This document shows, one piece after another, positions 31,825 through 36,327 of a stretch of DNA of 36,327 nucleotides. The notes under the pieces were generated by a model, which did not search any database, had not been told where the DNA came from, and saw nothing but the letters and a program-made list of their open reading frames with translations. Position 1 is the stretch's first letter; each line of letters opens with the position of its first letter. The stretch lies in the NCBI RefSeq assembly GCF_010894455.1, contig NZ_JAAIXY010000041.1, forward strand, positions 1-36,327. The letters are read 5' to 3'. The stretch is from Myxococcus eversor (lineage in GTDB: Bacteria; Myxococcota; Myxococcia; Myxococcales; Myxococcaceae). The position numbers and the translations under genes were made by a program.

Positions 31825-33405
31825 ATGAAGCAGAGACTCCTCGACGACGTCTCCACCGCGAGTCCCCAGCGGCACGGCGGTGACTCCCGGTCCGCCGTCC
31901 TCCTGCCGGCGCTGACGCTGGTCTCCCATCCCCTGGCCTCACGGGTGGGGGAGCGGTTCGTGATGGAGTCCCTGCCGCGCGGCCGGGAGGTGGCGCTCTC
32001 CCGCAACGAGCCGCTGTTCACCCGCGTGGATGAAGTCGTGGGCCGGCCGCTGGCGGACCCGTTCGTGAGCCGGCGCGCGCTGCGCTTCCTGCCGCGCCTG
32101 GATGGCGGCATCCGGCTGGAGGGCGAGGCGGACGGCACCCAGGTGGTGGCGGGTGGGGTGCCGGGTGTGGGCTGGGACTTCCGGCCGGAGGCGCTCTCGG
32201 CGGGGGTGACGCTGGAGCTGGCCGGGCGGGTCGTGGTGTTGCTGCACCTCGTGGCGCTGGAGGAGGAGCGCTCCGCGGACACTCTGGGCATGGTGGGGCA
32301 GAGCACGGCGCTGGGGCGGCTGCGCACCCGCGTCCGCCAGGTGGCGGACCTGGACGTGCCCGTGCTCATCCGGGGCGAGACGGGCTCGGGCAAGGAGCTC
32401 ATCGCGCGCGCTCTCCACCAGCGTGGCAATCGGAGCAAGGGGCCCTTCGTCAGCGTCAACCTGGGCACGCTGTCCCGAGAGCTGGCCGCGGCGGAGCTGT
32501 TTGGCGCGCAGCGGGGCGCCTACACCGGCGCCTCCCAGAGCCGCGAGGGCTTCTTCCGCGCCGCGCACGGCGGCACGTTGTTCCTGGACGAGGTGGGAGA
32601 GGCGCCCGCCGAGGTGCAGGTGGCGCTCCTGCGCGTGCTGGAGACGGGGGAGATGTACCCGGTGGGCGCGCACACCCCCGTCGTCACGGACGTGCGGCTG
32701 GTGGCGGCGACGGACGCGCCCCTGGAGGACCTGATTGAGCAGGGCCGCTTTCGCGCACCCCTGTTGCATCGGCTCTCCGGCTACTCCATCCACCTGCCTC
32801 CATTGCGGGAGCGGCGGGAGGATATCTCCCTGCTCTTCCACCACTTCGCGCGGCTGGAGTTGGAGGGGCTGGGAGAGGGCTGGCGCCTGGAGCCCCAGGA
32901 CCCCTATGCGGAGCCCTGGCTGCCGGCGGCCCTGGCGTCGCGGCTGCTGCGGCATGACTGGCCCGGCAACGTCCGGCAACTGCGCAACGTGGCCCGCCAG
33001 CTTGTCATCAGTGGCCGGGGGCAGCCCCGACTCCAGGTGGACGCGGCGCTGGAGGCGGAGCTGGGGCCGACGTCCCCGGGCGACGAGGATGGGGAGCCCG
33101 TGCTGGTGACGCGGCGCAAACCGTCGGAGGTGACGGAGCGGGAGCTGCTGGATGCGCTGCGTGAGTGCTCGTGGGACTTGAAGGGCACGGCGGAGAAGCT
33201 CGGCATCACCCGGGCGTCGCTCTACAACCTGGTGGACCGCAGCCCCCACCTCCGCACGGTGAAGGACCTGAGCGCGGAGGACATCACCCGCTCTTTCAAG
33301 GCCTGTGGCGGAGACCTGGACGCCATGGTGCGCCAACTGGAGGTGTCCCGCCGCGCGCTCCAGCGGCGCGTCAGGGAGCTGGGGCTCGAGCCCCCCACGT
33401 CGTGA
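31825..33405 (+). CDS. Sigma-54-dependent activator with two helix-turn-helix motifs
   Basis: A 526-aa enhancer-binding protein. Residues ~40-120 resemble a degenerate FHA domain (VSRRALRF in place of SxxH, EADGTQVV in place of NGTxV), so phosphothreonine binding is doubtful. The AAA+ domain has Walker A GETGSGKE (184-191), sigma-54 loop GAYTGA (231-236), Walker B TLFLDEV (251-257) and LPPLRERREDI. Two Fis-like helix-turn-helix motifs follow: DLKGTAEKLGITRASLYNLV (about 451-470) and DLDAMVRQLEVSRRALQRRV (about 497-516). Most activators have one. The ATG at 31825 has no clear Shine-Dalgarno; upstream in-frame sequence looks noncoding. It is divergent from an ECF-like sigma factor, and two palindromes lie in the shared promoter region. 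Confidence 0.92.
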   Translation: MKQRLLDDVSTASPQRHGGDSRSAVLLPALTLVSHPLASRVGERFVMESLPRGREVALSRNEPLFTRVDEVVGRPLADPFVSRRALRFLPRLDGGIRLEGEADGTQVVAGGVPGVGWDFRPEALSAGVTLELAGRVVVLLHLVALEEERSADTLGMVGQSTALGRLRTRVRQVADLDVPVLIRGETGSGKELIARALHQRGNRSKGPFVSVNLGTLSRELAAAELFGAQRGAYTGASQSREGFFRAAHGGTLFLDEVGEAPAEVQVALLRVLETGEMYPVGAHTPVVTDVRLVAATDAPLEDLIEQGRFRAPLLHRLSGYSIHLPPLRERREDISLLFHHFARLELEGLGEGWRLEPQDPYAEPWLPAALASRLLRHDWPGNVRQLRNVARQLVISGRGQPRLQVDAALEAELGPTSPGDEDGEPVLVTRRKPSEVTERELLDALRECSWDLKGTAEKLGITRASLYNLVDRSPHLRTVKDLSAEDITRSFKACGGDLDAMVRQLEVSRRALQRRVRELGLEPPTS

Positions 33406-33490
33406 AGTCGTGGGTCGTGGCAAGCTTCACACACCGCCATCTCCAGGCCGGGCCCCCGCGGCCGGGCGACGTGGCGGGGAGGTGTGCACC

Positions 33491-34021
33491 ATGCAAGGGC
33501 ATTGGAAGCGTTGGCCAGGCATCGTCATGTTGTCGTTGGGGTGGGGCTGCGCTCCGGACGCATCCGGAGTCGACGAGGCGTCCGAGCCGGGCGTTCAATC
33601 CCTGGCGGAATACGACGGCACCGCCTGCCCCAAGCTCGTGGAGGCTCCCTGTCCCGCGCAGGGCGCGTATTGCCCCCCGTTGGACCACAACAAGCTGTGT
33701 GTCATCACCCTCTCCAGGGGACCCCTGCCCGTGTCGCCCGCGAGGAGCTGTCTGCGGCGCAAGCAACCGGTCAAGTTCCAGCTCGCCCCCGGCGTCAACG
33801 CGGCCACGCTCAAGTTCTTCGGGCCCGATGCCGACGCCCTCTTCGTGGACTACGACAAGATGGACATCGCGCTGACGGCGGCGGGGCGCGACTCGAAGTG
33901 GTGTGGAACGATTCGCCCCAAGGTCTTCCTGGGGGGCCACTATTTCGCCGTCAGTACCGATACGGGCGCGGGCCAGCCAGGGGAGCTGGAAGTGGTCAGG
34001 GACCCGGGCGAGGAGGACTGA
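33491..34021 (+). CDS. Small exported (lipo)protein, unknown function
   Basis: A 176-aa exported protein. The ATG at 33491 has GGGGAGG eight bases upstream and starts a signal peptide QGHWKRWPGIVMLSLGWGC with Cys20 as a possible lipid-attachment site (GWGC, weak at -3). The mature part has several Cys (GTACPKLVEAPCPAQGAYCPP, split here across the first three), then a beta-rich region with FFGPDADALFVDYDKMDIAL and HYFAVSTDTG. I do not recognise a family. It follows the sigma-54 activator with an 85-bp gap and may be under its control; it is convergent with the TPR protein gene, with 12 bp between the stops. Confidence 0.8.
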   Translation: MQGHWKRWPGIVMLSLGWGCAPDASGVDEASEPGVQSLAEYDGTACPKLVEAPCPAQGAYCPPLDHNKLCVITLSRGPLPVSPARSCLRRKQPVKFQLAPGVNAATLKFFGPDADALFVDYDKMDIALTAAGRDSKWCGTIRPKVFLGGHYFAVSTDTGAGQPGELEVVRDPGEED

Positions 34022-34033
34022 CACCGAGGGCCC

Positions 34034-36327
34034 TCACGGTGACGTCGGGTGCTCCTTCGATGTCTGCGTGAGCAGGGGGCCCCAGGTTCGCGCGAGCAGG
34101 GGACGGGCGGTGAGCGCTTTCGCCAGCGCTTCGCGCGCCCGCGCCTGCTGGCCGGGATGCGCCTCCGGGGAGGCCCGGGCCTGGGTGAGCTCCAGCGCCG
34201 CGTGTAGCGCGCGCGCCTCCTGGTCCTCGGGGCGTGCCTTCAACACGGTGCCCACTTCCGACAGGCCGCGCTCCAGCACGTCACGCGCGTCCTGTCCGGC
34301 GCGCCGACGGGCCAGGGCCCAATCGAGGTGGAGTCGCGCCAGCGCGCGGCGGTCATCGCGCGGTCGGGAGCTGACGGTGAGCGCGGCCAGGTGGGCCTGC
34401 CCGGCGCGGAGGAAGGCGGCCTCCCAATCCTTCGTTGTCAGGACGCTCCAGGCGGCGCCGAGGGCGCGGGCCTCCGCGGCGTAGCGCAGCGCCTCCTCGT
34501 CGCGGGGGTTGCGCCGCAGGGCCTCGCCCAGGGCCTGCTCGGCGGCGTCCAGCTCCGGCTTCGCGTCCGCGCCTCGTTCCAGCGCGAAGGCGGCGAGCAC
34601 CCGGTGGGCCTGTCCCAGGTTGGCCCAGGCTGTCGACAGGTCCGGCTGGAGCGCGAGCGCCGCACGGGCCTCGCGCCGCGCCGCGCGCGCGTCGTCTCGC
34701 GGGTCTTCTCCCCGGGCCAGTCGCAGGGCCGCGCGGGTGACGTGGGCTTCCGACAGGTTGCTGGGCGGCAGGCCCTGCTTCGGGGCGAGGGCCACGGCAC
34801 GGGTGAAGGACGCGCGGGCCTCGTCCAGGGCGGGGAAGGGGTCCTCGCCGCGCAGCCACGCGTCCCGCGCGCGCTCCATGTGCACCAGCCCCACGCCGCC
34901 ATGGAGCTGCGGCACTTCCGCGTTGAGGGCCAGGGCGCTCCTGTACGACGCGAGCGCGATGTCCAACGACGGGCGCGCATCACCTCCACCATCGCGCAGC
35001 CGCGCGGCGCGCAGCGCATGGACCTGGGCCTCGTAGAAGTGGCTGACGAGGTTGCGGGGGTTGAGCGTGCGCGCCTTCTCCAGGGCCTCCCGCGCGCGCT
35101 CCAGGTCCGCGTCCGCGTCCGCGTTGCGTGGATGGGACGCGCGCTTGAACCAGGCGCTGCCCAGGTTGATCCACGCGTCCGGCAGGGCCTCGTCGATGCG
35201 GATGGCGGTGAGGTACGCGTCGATGGCGCGCGCTCGGTTGCCGAGCGAGTCCTCGCCCACGGCGTCCTCGTGGTCCGCCCACACCTTGAAGATGAGGCCC
35301 AGGTTGGAGTGGTAGTCGTAGCCGCGCTCCTCGGGCGCCACGCCGTCGAAGGCTTCGATGGCCTGTCGCAGCATCGGCCGAGGGTCCTCGCTGCGCGCCT
35401 GCTGAATCCGCGCGCCCTGCCAGAGCACGAGCCCCAGCGCGTGGCGGACGTCGCTGCTGGTGGGGGCGACCTCTGCCGCGGCCCGGGCCGCCTTCAGCGC
35501 CTCCTCCAGCGCCGCCGCCGCGTCGCCGCCCTGTCGGCTCCGGAACTCGGCGAGCCTGCGGTGCAGGTGGGCCTTCTTCACCAGCGATGGCACGTGGTGG
35601 GGCGACGCGGTGAGCGCGCGCGCCAGCGCCTCCAGCGCCCGTTCGAGGTGCGGCGTCACGTCCCCCTGGCCATACAGGCCCATGCGCAGGGCCAGCTGCT
35701 CGACGCTGGCCAGGGCCAGGTGTGCCTCGGGCAGGCTCTCCGCGAGGGCGGCCGCGCGGGCGTGGGCCTTCCTCGCCGCGTCCAGGTCCTCCTGCGCGCG
35801 CTCGCGCCGTCCCGCGTCCGAGTGACTGGTGGCGCGGGCCACCAGCACGTCACCTCGCAGCAGGGGAGCCTCGAAGAACCACGGCAGCCGGTCCCCCAGC
35901 GCATCCAGTCGCTCCAGTGCGTCCTCGTACCGCTCCTCGTGGTAGGCGAGCAGGGCCGAGACGTACTCGGCGGGAGGCAGGTCGGCGCCGCTGCCCTGCC
36001 GCAGCCATGCGAGCGCGGGCTCCCGGTAGAGCGTCACCAGCTCCTGCCGCCGCGCCTGTCGCTCCTTGGCGGGCAGGTGCTCGGAGGCGCGCAGCCGCTC
36101 CTGGTAGAGCTGCCCCAACGCGAGCGCCAGCGCGCACGCGACGCGCGGGGTGCGGGTGCCGTGGTTCCACGCGGCCTCCAGATGTCCCCCCGCGCGCGCC
36201 GGCTCTCCCAGCGCGAGCCAGCCCCGGCCCAGCGCTTCATTCCCCGGTCCGAGCGCGTGCTCTCCGCCGCCGCGCATCTCCCCGGAGATGTCCGCCAGCC
36301 GCGTCTCCAGCACCCGCCGCTCCTGGC
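34034..36327 (-). CDS. C-terminal TPR part of a probable second Ser/Thr kinase (cut by the window edge)
   Basis: The reading frame is open to the end of the window, so the true start lies outside; internal Met or GTG codons should not be taken as the start. The visible ~765 residues are Ala/Leu/Arg-rich helical TPR-like repeats: LGNRARAIDAYLTAIRIDEAL, PDAWINLGSAWFKRAS, GGVGLVHMERARDAWL, STAWANLGQAHRVLAAFAL. At the start of the visible part QERRVLETRLADI then GGEHALGPGNEALGRGWLALGE aligns by eye with QRLVRERMAQLAS and GESLVHYARGRGHLAMGE of the kinase at 11108. The layout suggests the same protein type, with a kinase domain and membrane helix beyond the edge. No enzyme motif is visible in this part. 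Confidence 0.85.
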   Translation of the reverse strand, partial: QERRVLETRLADISGEMRGGGEHALGPGNEALGRGWLALGEPARAGGHLEAAWNHGTRTPRVACALALALGQLYQERLRASEHLPAKERQARRQELVTLYREPALAWLRQGSGADLPPAEYVSALLAYHEERYEDALERLDALGDRLPWFFEAPLLRGDVLVARATSHSDAGRRERAQEDLDAARKAHARAAALAESLPEAHLALASVEQLALRMGLYGQGDVTPHLERALEALARALTASPHHVPSLVKKAHLHRRLAEFRSRQGGDAAAALEEALKAARAAAEVAPTSSDVRHALGLVLWQGARIQQARSEDPRPMLRQAIEAFDGVAPEERGYDYHSNLGLIFKVWADHEDAVGEDSLGNRARAIDAYLTAIRIDEALPDAWINLGSAWFKRASHPRNADADADLERAREALEKARTLNPRNLVSHFYEAQVHALRAARLRDGGGDARPSLDIALASYRSALALNAEVPQLHGGVGLVHMERARDAWLRGEDPFPALDEARASFTRAVALAPKQGLPPSNLSEAHVTRAALRLARGEDPRDDARAARREARAALALQPDLSTAWANLGQAHRVLAAFALERGADAKPELDAAEQALGEALRRNPRDEEALRYAAEARALGAAWSVLTTKDWEAAFLRAGQAHLAALTVSSRPRDDRRALARLHLDWALARRRAGQDARDVLERGLSEVGTVLKARPEDQEARALHAALELTQARASPEAHPGQQARAREALAKALTARPLLARTWGPLLTQTSKEHPTSP

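Overview
The window looks like chromosomal DNA of a myxobacterium, probably family Myxococcaceae. The evidence is very high GC with strong third-position G/C bias, a PilZ protein of the Myxococcus paralogous type (TIGR02266 kind), a Hanks-type kinase fused to a long TPR tail plus part of a second one, two FHA-type sigma-54 activators, an ADYC-like lipoprotein, a C-terminal CGDxxC..ETxxSCPxDC motif, and many signal-peptide or lipoprotein genes. I saw no rRNA, tRNA, CRISPR array, insertion sequence or phage gene. The genus is inference only.

Layout. 1-4.4 kb: a 32-residue peptide gene followed by a strong hairpin, an unrecognised 315-aa protein, a DUF6311-type membrane protein, a possible 21-residue mini-lipoprotein, and an astacin-like metzincin. 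4.5-6.4 kb: an MscS channel and a PilZ protein on the minus strand. 6.5-9.0 kb: a PlsC-fold acyltransferase with an altered catalytic motif, then an amidase of the plant fatty-acid-amide-hydrolase type, followed by a 58-bp tandem repeat. 9.2-14.3 kb: a HEAT-repeat protein divergent from a Ser/Thr kinase-TPR receptor. 14.4-17.3 kb: an ADYC-like lipoprotein divergent from an FHA/sigma-54 activator, with a TGGCAC palindrome between them.

17.6-18.6 kb: a GH6 cellulase whose lipoprotein leader lies in a different frame from its catalytic domain. 18.7-22.5 kb: a YaiI-family protein, an M14 carboxypeptidase-like protein and a HEAT-like lipoprotein. 22.6-24.5 kb: a LytS-type histidine kinase and LytTR response regulator, translationally coupled. 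24.7-27.6 kb: a secreted TolB-like beta-propeller convergent with a secreted S1 protease. 28.0-31.6 kb: a lipoprotein with one CxxCH motif, a membrane-anchored TAXI-type binding protein, and an overlapping convergent ECF-like sigma factor. 31.8-36.3 kb: a second sigma-54 activator with two C-terminal helix-turn-helix motifs, a small lipoprotein, and the C-terminal part of a second kinase-type TPR protein running off the edge.

Functionally this is a mix of signal transduction, secreted hydrolases and lipid metabolism, typical of a predatory social bacterium, and not one large operon. Likely functional pairs are the LytS/LytTR system and, more speculatively, the acyltransferase/amidase pair. 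Recurring themes are TANNNT-like hexamers 6-8 nt before ATG codons that lack a Shine-Dalgarno, suggesting leaderless mRNAs, and palindromes in divergent or leader regions.
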